NCBI GenBank assembly: GCA_025617745.1
Contig: CM046863.1
Coordinates: forward strand, 57,983,829 to 58,047,828
Reading direction: 5' to 3'
Length of the DNA: 64,000 bases
From: Heliocidaris erythrogramma
Taxonomy: Eukaryota; Echinodermata; Echinoidea; Camarodonta; Echinometridae
Shown: positions 10,333 to 20,830 of the stretch, piece after piece
Numbering within the stretch: position 1 is the first letter of the stretch
Layout of the letters: every line of letters starts with the position of its first letter
Notes under the pieces: generated by a model
Seen by the model: only the letters and a program-made list of their open reading frames with translations
What the model was told of the DNA's origin: nothing
Database searches by the model: none
Program-made: the position numbers and the translations under genes

Positions 10333-10735
10333 TTATGCCGCCGCCAACCAAAGTTGGTGCTGGAGGCATTATGTTTTCGGGTTGTCCGTCCGTCCGTCCG
10401 TCCGGCTGTCCCCTTTGCCCCTTTATCTCAAGAACCGTTTGCGGTATGAACTTCAAACTTTGTTCTAGTATATATCAATATCACCATAGAAAGACGAAGT
10501 AATTATAATTTGGGGTATGTAGGTCAAAGGTCATAGAGATCAAATTGTGAAATTACAGGTTATATATCTTCGCTAAAGCAATATCTCAAAATGTGTGATA
10601 TTGCGTTTGAGATATGAACTTCAAACTTGGTCCTAGTATGTATCACCATAGGAAAACGATCTGATTAGATTTTGGGATATAAAGGTCAAAGTTCAAAGGT
10701 CACAGAGGTCAAAATGCTCATCGGCTAGTTTGTCC
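10333..10735 (+). repeat. Interspersed repeat with GTCCGTCC run
   Basis: It starts ATGCCGCCGCCAACC, passes GGCATTATGTTTTCGGG and a (GTCC)n run at about 10385-10404, then shows two diverged direct repeats (GAACTTCAAACTT..CTAGTAT.TATC, each followed by GGTCAAAGGTCA). This repeat type is common in echinoderm and other marine invertebrate genomes. It sits just downstream of the terminal exon, so it may be part of its 3' UTR. Confidence 0.65.
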
Positions 10736-11848
10736 GGGATGTTTCAAGACAAAAGAGAGACAACGAAATATGTAGTTTAGTAATGGCAGCAATGACAGTC
10801 CCCATGCATTCTTCGCGGGTAGTTTGGCAACTGAAAATCAAGAAAAGAGACATGCCTATTCAAGTGCCTTCTCTTTAAAAAGAAATGTTTCATTTTAGAC
10901 TCAATTGTGCGGAGGTGTAACATAGATTTGACAGGTATTGTATAACTTGTCGTTTGAGGAGTTTATCAAATAAATTGTAAGTCTGTAATCTTGAAGTTTA
11001 GGGGAAGTGGGGTCAGTTGATGCATGGGGTTAATTAACTTTGACCTTTTCCCATCAGCGTATCACTTTTTATTGAAATAATGCCATTTGCATATAGGTCT
11101 TACGACTATTTGTACACTACAATATATGAGATTTCAATTTTGATCATTAGATGGTGTTGGAATATAGATAAACTTTGTTTTTTACCAAATTTTAAACACC
11201 CCAAAACTTTTTATAAATGCTGATAGTTTGTTATGGTTTCTATACTTTGTTATGGGACGCTTCCTTTTCGAGGACAATCTAATTAAGGCTGAATTTATTG
11301 TTATCAACATTTTCTATAGCCCTTTGAAAGTACAGAAAGGACTTTGGGGCTAGTTGGCACCTCTGTTATCGGAGTATCGTCTCCTTATGTAAGTAGATAT
11401 TTTCTACCAAGTACACTCTGATATGTACGATATAAACACTTCGACTACACAGCAAGGGTTTGAAGGCCCTGCCCCAGGACCACCTTTGAGGTCAAGTGCC
11501 TCATCATAACAAATTCAGATGCATTTAAGATTCTAAAAGACATCTTCACTATCTATGTTTGTCGAAAATATATATTTTTTTAATGCACAAATCCAAACTA
11601 TTAGTTTTGGTGTTCTTCAACAGGGTGGCTAATTAATTTTGGCCAGTAGTGTAATTTATTGATGCCCTATGCTTGATTCAAAAACTGTAATGTACTATTA
11701 TTGTAGATATTTAATGTTAATTTTCATTTCATTTTTAGTGAAATTTCATATATTTGAATTTTGAAAATTCAAATAAGTTATTGTGTAATAAAAATACAAA
11801 ATGTGTGTTATTAATATATTTGTTTACTCCTCGCTTCTTTTTTGCAGA
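10736..11848. other. No gene seen
   Basis: AT-rich sequence. AATAAA near 10968 could serve the upstream exon. There is no convincing open frame or second copy. Confidence 0.45.
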
Positions 11849-11893
11849 TGATTGCTTGTTGAGGAGTGACTATGATGCTGCTAAGAGTATGTG
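11849..11893 (+). CDS. Possible very short terminal exon
   Basis: A good acceptor (CTTCTTTTTTGCAG, ending at 11848) is followed by DCLLRSDYDAAKSM and TGA (11891-11893). The residues look protein-like but the exon is only 45 bases. It could belong to the same plus-strand gene as 9980-10297 only if that exon is spliced differently. Confidence 0.2.
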
Positions 11894-11964
11894 AATGACT
11901 TAACTTTTGGAGGAAATAAGAAATAAGAAATATATGTGTGTCTGTGTCTGAGTGCTAATTTATT

Positions 11965-12325
11965 ACCAGGGTAGCCTGGTTACTGGTAAGAAATACCAGG
12001 AATTCCTGGTCAAATTTACTTGTCTAACTGGTAAATTTGATTTGGAAATAACCTGGAAACGGGGTAATTATTTTACCAGGAATTCCTGGTTAACTTTACA
12101 TGTCTTCCTGGTGAAAAATGTGAAATCCCCAGGAAAGGGGGTAATTATTTTACCAGGAATTCCTGGTAAACTTTACACGGCTGACTGGTGAATTTCAAAT
12201 AACCAAGAAACGGGGTAAATTTAACACCATCGGTGTTGCTCCCCCGGGAACACGGAGGTCTGGTGAATTTTACCCCGTTTCTGTTATAATTTTACACGGA
12301 GTTTTTTCAGTGTACCTATCTATCT
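11965..12325. repeat. Palindromic minisatellite inside a CACTG-ended element
   Basis: The 18-bp perfect palindrome TACCAGGAATTCCTGGTA (or a one-base variant) recurs at about 11988, 12074 and 12152, followed each time by ACTTTAC/AATTTAC and a CTGGTGA or CTGGTAA, and by AAACGGGGTAA. The unit is about 80 bases. The right edge ACACGGAGTTTTTTCAGTG at 12305-12323 looks like a transposon terminus (CACTGAAAAAACTCC when reversed). No matching left end was found. Confidence 0.65.
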
Positions 12326-12372
12326 ATCTGTCTATCTATTTTAATATCTATCTACCTGTATTCCTCTACCTG
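12308..12372. repeat. CTAT/CTAC microsatellite
   Basis: Imperfect ATCT/ACCT tetranucleotide run directly after the CACTG-type terminus. Confidence 0.8.
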
Positions 12373-12974
12373 TATATCTTTATAAAATATATATTTATAT
12401 AAGCATGTTTCTTATTTGTTATTAGTTTTTAATATCTTTTAAGTAGTTTATAGACCTACATATACATTTTCCCTCTACTATTTGATTTTTTTTTCAATAC
12501 TTTGGAACTGTTTAGTTAGGACATGTAGACCCATTGTTGAGAGGGCGCTATTAATGAATGTCATGTAGTTTGGAATTTATTACCGGTGTTTATAATTTAT
12601 ATAATTTTGAAACCTTTGGAGAAAGTATGATTTGTATCATAATTTGTCCAACACCGAAACCCAGCTCTAAAAATGTTCTATCTTTTTTTCCCCTTTTTTT
12701 TAACAGACCCAACATTCTGAGTAATTCTCAATGGTTTCAGTGAATATTTCAAGGCGAAGGCTTTTCGAAATAATTCACTCTTCTGACAATATAAACAATA
12801 GGGTTAAGGGACTCAAAATACGCCTGGACTTTATCAGTCAGTAGTAGTAACTCGATAGTACCTACAGAATTACTTTTTTATGGATACAGCTACGTTTCTC
12901 TTTCGCAAAGTTACCAAGGCTACGGAGGGCGCTCTTTGATTTTTTTTTAAACTTCATTTAATAACTCAGTTTTC
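12373..12974. other. No gene seen
   Basis: AT-rich sequence with a T-rich run near 12690. No coding signal. Confidence 0.45.
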
Positions 12975-13571
12975 AGTTAGTGTAAATGCAGAAAATAATA
13001 TTGGCGGTGCATTAATTTTCGCGGATTTCGCGCTATTTTCGGCAAGCGCGAATTCTAGAACCCGCGAAAATATTAGCCTGATTTCCTATGCGGGTTGAAT
13101 TGCGCGCTTCAGCACATTGATGTGTGTGTGTGTGTGTGTGCGCGTGTGCGTTTGTTTAGCATTATGTCCGAGGACATTTTCGGACAGAGAACAAAAAAAA
13201 AATCATGACAACAATGGTCCTCGGAAGGCGGACAATAGTCCTCGAACGTCGAACAATGAATTTATGCCTTATTCCGTCGACTGTCCGAGGACGAGTAACA
13301 ATAGAGGAACAATAGTTGTCCTCGGAAGTAAAGCCATGTAAACGTGTGTGCGTGTGTGTGTGTGTGTCCAATTCATTTTTGAGGGCGTGTGTTTAGTTGC
13401 GCATGCCGTATGGATTTGAATGGACTGCGTGTGTGTAAATTGATAAATGGAGTGTGTGTATATACGAGCGTGTAATATTGTGCAGCGCGAATTTAAGAAC
13501 CCGCAAATATGTTTTGGGGTCGCTCAGAGCGAAAATTTAATCGCGCGAAAATAACAGCGTTTACAGTATCT
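12975..13571. mobile_element. CG-rich MITE carrying (TG)n and a CCTCGGA-repeat insert
   Basis: The outer ends pair: AGTGTAAATGCAG..ATTTTCGCGG on the left with ACTGTAAACGC..ATTTTCGCGCG read from the right. The subterminal block GCGCGAATT.TA.GAACCCGC occurs on both sides (about 13049 and 13485), in direct orientation. The middle has been replaced by (TG)n tracts at 13121-13145 and 13343-13367 that flank about 200 bases with at least four copies of CCTCGGA or its reverse. Confidence 0.55.
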
Positions 13572-15110
13572 GAACATTGTTATTTTATTCATTGTCAAAG
13601 TTTACTTTCAAATAATGACATCATACATGACAATACATTGCAAATTTCTCAATATTACAAATATTTTTCAGTAGGGCGCCCCCCCCCCCCTCCCCTTACG
13701 GTCACTCTTACCCGCCATATGTCTGAGTTTTAAGTTAACACTGTATTCACTTTTTGATATCCAAGCGTACTCGCATTATCAATTTTCTTAAGTAGGAAAA
13801 TCATTGTAATACGAGAAATATTTATTTTCCATTGCATTTTGGCAGCCGATCAGAAATCGGTATTTAAATGACGTCATAGGTATTTGAAAACATTTTCATT
13901 TGATTCTACGGGTCTGAATACCCATAAAACCATCATCTAAGTTTAAATGCTAAGTAAAACTTTGGGACAATTCTGGCCCAATGTGCTTCGGTCTAATGAG
14001 CTGTCAGTCTCATTCTCTCTAGCATTTGTGACACTGTACACAAACCAAACAAGACCACATTGAGAGCAAATGCTTTTTATTAAGAAAAAAAACGCAATTT
14101 ATAATTGAGTATCTAAATATAAAGTCCATGGCAGGTAAACTAAAAAAAATTATTTGTCCAATAACATTATATTTGACTTTGATGTTAATTTAAAGGCAAC
14201 ATCGTAAATAGAAGTTTAAATGTACATTGTTGTCATAATTTAATAACATTCACGTTACTCGTGGGGGGGGGGGGGGGGTGTCCTTTTGTTTGGTGGTCTT
14301 GAGTCATTCTTTGAATCATATACAGAGTAGGCTACTCTAAATAGGTCTTCTAGAAAGAATACATATATGTATAGAGTTGTGTTATTTTTTCAGCTTTTAT
14401 TCAGTATAGCTATGTGATTGCATACTACGGCACTATGTCCATAATCACCTACCAGGTTAATTTATGGGATTGTGTGTGTGTGTGCGTGTGTTAAATGAGG
14501 GCACATGTATGTGTTATGCCAACAGTTCAAAAACTTGCAAAACCGAGTACTATGCATGCATAACACATTTCTTTCTAGACACCCTGAACCCCCCCCCCCC
14601 ACCCCCACACACACACACACACACATACACCCTAACCCCAACACACGAGGCAACATTATACACTACCGGATGGCCAGAGGTCATGTTGGAAATATTTTAG
14701 GCATGTCCCAAAAAGAAAGTTCCCAGCCTGGCAGCTCTGCAAACCCCAAACAAAACTCGCTCATCAGTTGGGGGGGGGGGGGGGGGGGGGGGGGCTAAAA
14801 GTTTGAGAAGCTGTCAGCTACCTCGATTAGGAAATGTACATAGTTCATTCAAAAGGAATGGGCAATACGGTATTTGACAATTTCAGTGCATTACTGTCAT
14901 GTTTAACAGGGGGACTTGTAGAAATCAACCACGATATTTCATACATCAACCTTTTCATGTGTGACTTAGTCATTATCATTTTTTTTCACTTATGGTGAAA
15001 TATTCATATTTTGCAGTTGTTTTAACCATATTAGTATATTCTTCTCTTGTATTTCTACTATCTACTTTTCTCACTTCTTTATCCTACTTTGCGCCTAGAG
15101 AACTCCACAA
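13572..15110. other. No gene; homopolymers and CA microsatellite
   Basis: C run at 13679-13691, G runs at 14262-14278 and 14770-14794, (TG)n at 14470-14490 and (CA)n at 14602-14628. The short frames around 14462-14798 are read-throughs of these repeats. Near 13847-13880 there is a GATCAGAAATCGG..ATGACGTCA stretch with a CRE-like TGACGTCA, which by itself is not enough to call a promoter. Confidence 0.5.
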
Positions 15111-15139
15111 AGTGGATTCAGCACTTCACTTTTTACAGT
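15111..15139. mobile_element. Solo end of the CACTA-like family
   Basis: CAGCACTTCACTTTTTACAG followed by TGT is, in reverse complement, nearly the left terminus of the element that starts at 15291. It probably marks the right end of another, mostly lost member of the family lying just upstream. Confidence 0.45.
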
Positions 15140-15847
15140 GTAAATAACTTCGCACTTAACATATGCCATTGCGCTAAAATATTCAGGTAAAAAGATATAT
15201 AAATATTGATACTTTATAATTCACTTCTTTTTTTGTTTTTCTGGTTGATAAGATTTGAGCTTTAAAAAATGTTGTAAACCGGTAAACCTTCACTCTAAAA
15301 AGTGAAGTGCTGAAAAACGATTGCTAATTGGAAGTTTGCACTTGACATGCTATTTCTAACACCTCATGTGCCATTTGCGTCTGGGAGATGATAAGGTGCA
15401 GAAAATTGAGTGCTAAAAGTAAGTGCTGAATGTTAGGACGATCGTTTTACACTTCAAGTGCTGACCAACGTCCCGTGATTTTAGCACCGGTACAATTTTA
15501 TGCTAATAAGCGATTTCGTAATTAGGATTTGCGCATGAGCAGATAAAGGTCAATTGACATAAACTGGCATGTTTGTTTAAAATGCACTGAGATAAGCATG
15601 GACTGTGTAATGATTATTCATATATTCATTTAATTATACTTTTTATCAAATCCACTGAAAAGCAACAAAGTGTTCATTGATGGTTGGTATTTGACAGTCT
15701 GCCAAATTGAATTTGAATTTGAATTTATTTTCATATTTCACAATTTACATAACATAAAAATACATATATAAACAATTTAACGGTAAATAAGTGAGTCATA
15801 TGGCATGAACATTCGTATAAAAGATACATCAATGTAGTTGAAATTAA

Positions 15848-16493
15848 AGGGAAATTAACCTCAGCGTATGAATTAGCTTATTTTGAATGGTGTAGTATAT
15901 GCCTCTTATTTGATACATGCAATTTCATGTAAAAACACAGGATATAGATATAAATCACTATTTTCCAGCCAAGTTATCGTCTGCTAGCAATAATAAGGGG
16001 GCTGCCATTACTTTATGTGTACACGAACATATTTTTCATCCCAAGTAAAATTTCCTTCATCGTTAACTTGTAATTGATTTTTAGAGGACAAATATATATT
16101 AGATAAAGTCACATATTCTGAAATGTAAGTTTAGTTTTATATATTTTTTAAAAGGTCTTAATTTGTTCATAAAAAATATACTTCATAAAAAATATACGTC
16201 AAGGACGGAGAATTGACGTCAAGGACGGAGACAATCGTAACAATACCAAAACAAAGCGAGGAATCTGCTTTACAGGATGGCTATTAGAACTCATGGGTCG
16301 TCAATTATCTAGGCCCATGGCCAATAACAATCGTAATACAATCAGAACAAAGCGACGTATCTGTTGTAAAGGTAGGCTATTATCAATGCATATGGTACCT
16401 AATGATCCGTGTCATGCACAAAATGGCAGCCTCCATGGAAAGACGTAGCAGACAATAGGTGCATCTAGAATATCACGTGGGGTTACTTGTCCT
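15848..16493 (+). mobile_element. TTAA hairpin MITE, family T1 copy 2
   Basis: A 646-bp element flanked by TTAA (15844-15847 and 16494-16497). It is nearly identical to 3125-3760 and in the same orientation. It differs by a small tandem gain (AAAAATATACTTCATAAAAA near 16170) and scattered substitutions. It is nested in the LINE 3' UTR. Confidence 0.85.
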
Positions 16494-16770
16494 TTAAGCA
16501 AGACATTAAAATAATGTAGGTGAAATATGAAGGAACCTGCATAAAAAGCAAAGCTTGTTGAGTCTGCAGGTTCCTTGAAAAATATCAAGTCTCAGATGCT
16601 TGGAGGGGACACATTAAAGGAATCGACTAGAAAAGAAATGCCAAAACAAACAAAAAAGTGTCTGCCACACCGTGTAATGCTTGAAGGGGCATGAAGAAGT
16701 ACAGTGCGGAAAGTGTGAGAAAGTTGCTCAGCGAGCGCGCATTGACAAAGTACACAAAATCCTGTACACA

Positions 16771-16980
16771 CTACGCAAAAGGCTTGTATGAGTTCAATAA
16801 CATCGTTTTCAATTTACATTTGAAAACATTAAGTGAGGTACAGTGTACTATATCGAGGGGAAGGTCATTCCAGAACCTGGGTCCTTCAAATGCAATTGTT
16901 CTTTGAGCAAAGAGTGTGCGAGTACGTAGAAGGTGATAGGAGTCACTTTGTCTAGTGGGATACGTATGAATTAGGTTATT
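16771..16980 (-). pseudogene. C-terminal fragment of a LINE reverse transcriptase
   Basis: About 70 codons survive (see the LINE entry). FWNDLPLDIVHCTSLNVFK is the recognisable part; no catalytic YADD-type motif or thumb is present because the element is truncated at 16980. The apparent start codon at 16989 lies in the host element, so this is not a gene. Confidence 0.7.
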
Positions 16981-17628
16981 GATAGCCAACTCGCAAACAA
17001 TGCGCTTTCCAAGTGTTCATTGACGTGCTATTCTAGCTCACCTGGTCTACAATGTCTTTCTTTCATAGAGTTTGAATTCTGTAGGTTGCTATGTCGGGCA
17101 AGCTTACGTATTATCTTTCTTTGAAAAGATGCCTATTCTAATGAAAAAAGGAAAGGTCATTTGCGAAAAGTTGCTCATGAGCCAATTACGAGATCGCTTA
17201 TTACTCAACTGTAGTGCAAGAGCAACTGTAGTGCATGCAAGAGCCATCATCTGCTGCACAGGCATGGCGTGGTAAGTAAAAAATTAAGACATTAAATTTA
17301 GAACGTCTGTAATTTTATGCGAATAAAGGTATCAAATAATATGATATTTACATTAATTTTTGTGGTGGTGGATATGAAACATGATGAAAAGCAATGAAGT
17401 GGAAATGCCATGTTTCAGCAAGTGTGGTGTGGCCAACCGTCTACAGTTCGCGTTGTCGTTGACATGAAAATTGTTGATCATGAGGGGTCAACCAGCCATG
17501 GGGCGCGATCGACCGCGCCGGCCGCGCCTGGGAAGATTGGAAGGCGGTTAGTGCTTTTTTTCGTCACGATTGTGGATTGCCGAAGTGGAACAATTAAATC
17601 TCCGAAATTGCCACTTCTTGGTCTAAAG

Positions 17629-18319
17629 CACTCACGGGTACATTCCTGTAAAATAGTTGGTATTTTCTGTCGCATGTACTAAAGGTATGGGGGGAAAATA
17701 AGATAAATATTTTAAATACCTTGCTTTCAAATTCAGCCCTTAAAAATCTCACTCCTACCTCAAATGGCCGTTAGGAAGAACTTTGATATTTTCAGCAAAA
17801 TCCAAAGTCAAAATCTTGTCCAAAACCGGAGAAATCCCCGCCGATTTGTTTCGCGATCGCGTGTTGTTTACATACTGCCGATGTCTTAGACTAAAATCGG
17901 CCAATAAAATTTTTGTCCACGAAGAAACTCGGGATCGCAAGCGCACAGCGATCTTTACGATCGCGCACACAGAAAATCGGGACTTTCCGTGTATGCCACA
18001 TAGAGACCGAATTTTTAAGGACAAAACTCTTTTGGGGAGATGTCAGCGCCCGCGGCGACCAGGAAATGTACACAATGACTCCGATAGCTCGTTTCGCGAG
18101 AATCAACAGTAAATTACGGATTTGATTTTTGGAAATATCTTTTCCAACATCGGTGAGTTGAATTTATTGTATTTCTTGGATATTTAGTGGTCGGTTTTTG
18201 TAAATTAAATGCCGATTTTGAGTGAATGTTTGTGACTTTTGTGCAGTGGTGTTTTAAAAAGTTGAGGTGTATGACTGCCTACATTATACACACGAAGTAT
18301 AGGAATGTAGCTATGAGTG
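17629..18319. mobile_element. 691-bp DNA transposon with 8-bp target duplication
   Basis: It is flanked by GTCTAAAG at 17621-17628 and again at 18320-18327. The ends are inverted repeats: CACTCACGGGTACATTCCTG on the left and CACTCATAGCTACATTCCTA from the right. The sister host copy at 46510-46530 reads GGTCTATAGTAATTC with no insert, a direct empty site. An 8-bp duplication fits hAT, Merlin or P-like transposases. It holds overlapping open frames of 109 codons (+, 17783-18112) and 89 codons (-, 17755-18024), neither recognised. Confidence 0.85.
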
Positions 18320-18808
18320 GTCTAAAGTAATTCTCAGATGATTAAATCCACATGCCATGGTTTTAGTCCACATCATCTATGTATACAACCCGTTCATATC
18401 AATCTAAAAATAAAATCTAGACCTTATTGTAGGGCTGTGTAACAGACTATAGAAGGGGGAGTTTTCAGCACAACAGGTGTAATTTTGTGCATACTGTTCA
18501 TGTGTGTTCTTTAGCACTATATTGGGTGCAAAAGTGTTAGCCCTATATAGTAGTGCCGTTTGGGGGGCTCTAAAATGGGTTATATAATGCACTAGAAGTG
18601 TGGTTTTGCGAGCTGCATGCGTCTAATAGCACCAGAAGTGTAAAAAGGCTTACACTTAAAGTGTAAATTAGCACTTGAACTGGTGTTGAATTTATAGCAC
18701 TTGCACAAGTGCTACTTTAGCACAATTTGTGCAGTCCCTATGCGTGCCCTTACAGGTACTGCCTCAAAAAATCGAGGTGCTAAACATAGCACTTCATCTT
18801 TTAGAGTG

Positions 18809-19107
18809 TTCAAACTGAGCCTGCTGAATATGTCGAACTTCTGAAAACTTTTGTATTTCAGCATTGTGTAACATTATGTGTATAAAAGGTGCAATGATAA
18901 AAATAAGATATCTACAATGTACCATTAAACTTACATCACTTGGATAATTAAAAAGTACTATATGTATGTATAGCACAAGCCATAAGCAAACACAAGTTTG
19001 ATTCAACGACTTTGATTCAATTCATGGTTTTCTTGGTATTTGAAAAATAAGTAAAGAAACATGAGATTTAGATTTCCTAATAATTCCTGTTAACGGTTGC
19101 TAGAACT
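18809..19107. other. No gene seen
   Basis: A stretch of nearly 300 bases. The segment TGCAATGATAAAAATAAGATATCTACAATGT..CACTTGGATAATTAAAAA resembles 41508-41600, so it is probably part of an older dispersed repeat. Confidence 0.45.
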
Positions 19108-19309
19108 GGGTTCGTTCGCTATTCATATAACACGCGTTATGAATAGCGGTCATTATGAACGGAGGTCCTTATGAAGAGCGACGTAATTTGTCTATGGTTT
19201 GCTCGCTATTCATAAGAACCGCTATTCACTTAGTCACGCGTTATTGATAGCGGTCCTTGTTAATAAGTGATCCTTCTGAATGGTCCTTATGACTAGCGAG
19301 GTTACCCCT
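19108..19309. mobile_element. CGCTATTCATA MITE, copy 1, with 8-bp TSD
   Basis: It is bounded by CTAGAACT at 19100-19107 and 19310-19317. The right end reads GACTAGCGAGGTTACCCCT and the left GGGTTCGTTCGCTATTCAT. The body is alternating CGCTATTCATAA and its reverse GGTCCTTATGA/TTATGAATAGCG, which makes it strongly self-complementary. Related copies start at 28513 and 37594. The 8-bp duplication suggests hAT. Confidence 0.7.
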
Positions 19310-19479
19310 CTAGAACTCCCCATTATACCCTGAATATATATTGATTCATAGTTTTAGAGAGGAAAAAAGTCTTTAAATACGAATTAACATGATTAATAAA
19401 TAGCTGTCAAAGATTCCTGTCAATATAATTATGACCAGATTTTGATCCAATGTTTATTGTTTATAAAACAATGAGATAC

Positions 19480-19790
19480 ACTTTTTTCTTCAAATAAAGA
19501 GGGTAATATCGCTCATTAATGCTATATCTAACACAGGCCCCATAACTATACAATCTTATACATGTTTTTACACGTCTATCAAGGGCAATGATAAAATATA
19601 GAGCTAAAATGAAATCAAATCAATACATAAACATACATTTAAGTACAAAGACGTTACACAAACTTAGCGTAGAAAGTGAAACTAAAATTCAAGAAGATGG
19701 GATAACTTTAGAACAAAAACAGGAACCCAAACATCCTTTCTGAAGCCTACAGAAATATCAGCATTAATTATTCATACATAGCACACGTGC
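19480..19790 (+). repeat. Dispersed repeat D, copy 1
   Basis: It shares CTATCAAGGGCAATGATAAA, TACAAAGACGTTACACA and AACAGGAACCCA..CATCC with copies at 24050-24480, 30170-32170 and 43180-43990. No coding potential was seen. Confidence 0.7.
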
Positions 19791-19929
19791 AGTCCCTTAC
19801 ATACACTTTCACTATCACCGTATTCAAGATATACATGTAGTAATTTGGCACCATAAATTCGTCGCTCATTTCACGAAGTGGCACAAGTGCGCGCGGATCA
19901 CGAAAAGTGCGTTCTGAGAAAATCGCGAT

Positions 19930-20830
19930 TAAAGATTTGTAATCTTTAAAGCTATTAATATGGAGGGTTTTCTGGAATTAGATATAATAAATTGTACATG
20001 AAACGAAAGAGCGGAATTTCCACTAACTAATCACATACAATACTTAAAAAAAGAAGACAAAACATGAATACTGGAAGGACTCAAACATTCGTGTCATTTC
20101 GTGAACGAAATCATACGCGTAATCCGCTGCGCGATTTAGTTCACGAAATGGCACAATTGGACGCGCGCATGGTGTGGGCTGTTTATTCGCGAGTTAAAAC
20201 GCAATTGATGAGATATTATTTGGGAAACCATTAATTTGATGTGGTTTTCGGAATTAGATATAATAAATTGTACATGGAACGAAGGAGGGGAATTTCAACT
20301 AACTGTTCACATACAATTTTTTAAAAAAGAAGACAAAACATGAATACTGGAAGGACTCAAACATTCGTGTCATTTCGTGAACAAAATCATACGCGTAATC
20401 CGCTGCGCAATTTAGTTCACGAAATGGCACAATTGGATGCGCGCATGGTGTGCGCTGTTTATTCGCGAGTTAAAACGCAATTGATGAGATATTATTTGGG
20501 AAACCATTAAATTGATGTGGTTTTCGGAATTAGATATAATAAATTGTACATGGAACGAAGGAGGGGAATTTCAACTAACTGTTCACATACAATTTTTTAA
20601 AAAAGAAGACAAAACATGAATACTGGAAGGACTCAAACATTCGTGTCATTTCGTGAACGAAATCATACGCGTAATCCGCTGCGCGATTTAGTTCACGAAA
20701 TGGCACAATTGGACGCGCGCATGGTGAGCGCTGTTTATTCGCGAGTAAAAACAGCAATTATAAGATGGGAGGTTTAGAAATACTTGTTTCGTTGGTGCTT
20801 TTGAATAATATATAACAAATTGTACAAAAA
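19930..20830. repeat. 276-bp tandem repeat, about 3 copies plus a decayed fourth
   Basis: GAATTAGATATAATAAATTG falls at 19975, 20251 and 20527, exactly 276 apart, and a degenerate version lies near 20803. Each unit holds a hairpin: CATTTCGTGAAC and GTTCACGAAATG separated by about 32 bases, with the arms echoing the transposon's own terminal repeat. Neighbouring units are more than 95% identical, so the expansion is recent. Confidence 0.85.

Larger units (their letters stand above)
15708..16980 (-). mobile_element. 5'-truncated LINE (non-LTR retrotransposon), interrupted by a MITE
   Basis: On the minus strand, the region just below 16980 encodes the C-terminal end of a non-LTR reverse-transcriptase ORF: TYPTRQSDSYHLLRTRT, FEGPRFWNDLPLDIV, then SLNVFKCKLKTMLLNSY and a stop at 16771-16773. 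The motif 'GPRFWNxLP...SLxxFKxKLK' is the usual tail of CR1/L2/Jockey-type reverse transcriptases. Downstream is a 3' UTR with a perfect hairpin (GGAACCTGCA..TGCAGGTTCC, 16533-16574) and, at the 3' terminus, AAATTCAAATTCAAATTCAA, a short tandem repeat typical of L2/CR1-like tails. The element is absent from the sister copy at 45456-46999. A 646-bp MITE is inserted in its 3' UTR. Confidence 0.8.
15291..18808 (+). mobile_element. CACTA-like DNA transposon, copy 1 (with nested inserts)
   Basis: The termini are an inverted repeat (CACTCTAAAAAGTGAAGTGCT left, CACTCTAAAAGATGAAGTGCT from the right) flanked by TT on both sides. The subterminal 500 bases at each end are packed with AGCACTT/AAGTGCT, the sort of clustered transposase-binding motif known from CACTA/EnSpm elements. 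A second copy at 45456-46999 has no large inserts. Copy 1 is 3,518 bp. Subtracting the LINE block (15708-16980) and the 691-bp element with its 8-bp duplication leaves about 1,546 bp, against 1,544 bp for copy 2. No transposase is recognised. A conserved GCGTGGTAAGT in the middle resembles a splice donor. CACTA is an inference from the termini and the 2-bp flanks. Confidence 0.75.

Noticed and set aside
13840-13885. CRE-like TGACGTCA as a promoter
   Set aside because: A single 8-bp match with no adjacent transcription unit is not enough to support a promoter.
19930-20830. CRISPR-like regular repeat array
   Set aside because: The units are 276 bp and contiguous, with no short repeats separated by unique spacers; the host is an animal and the array derives from a transposon terminus.
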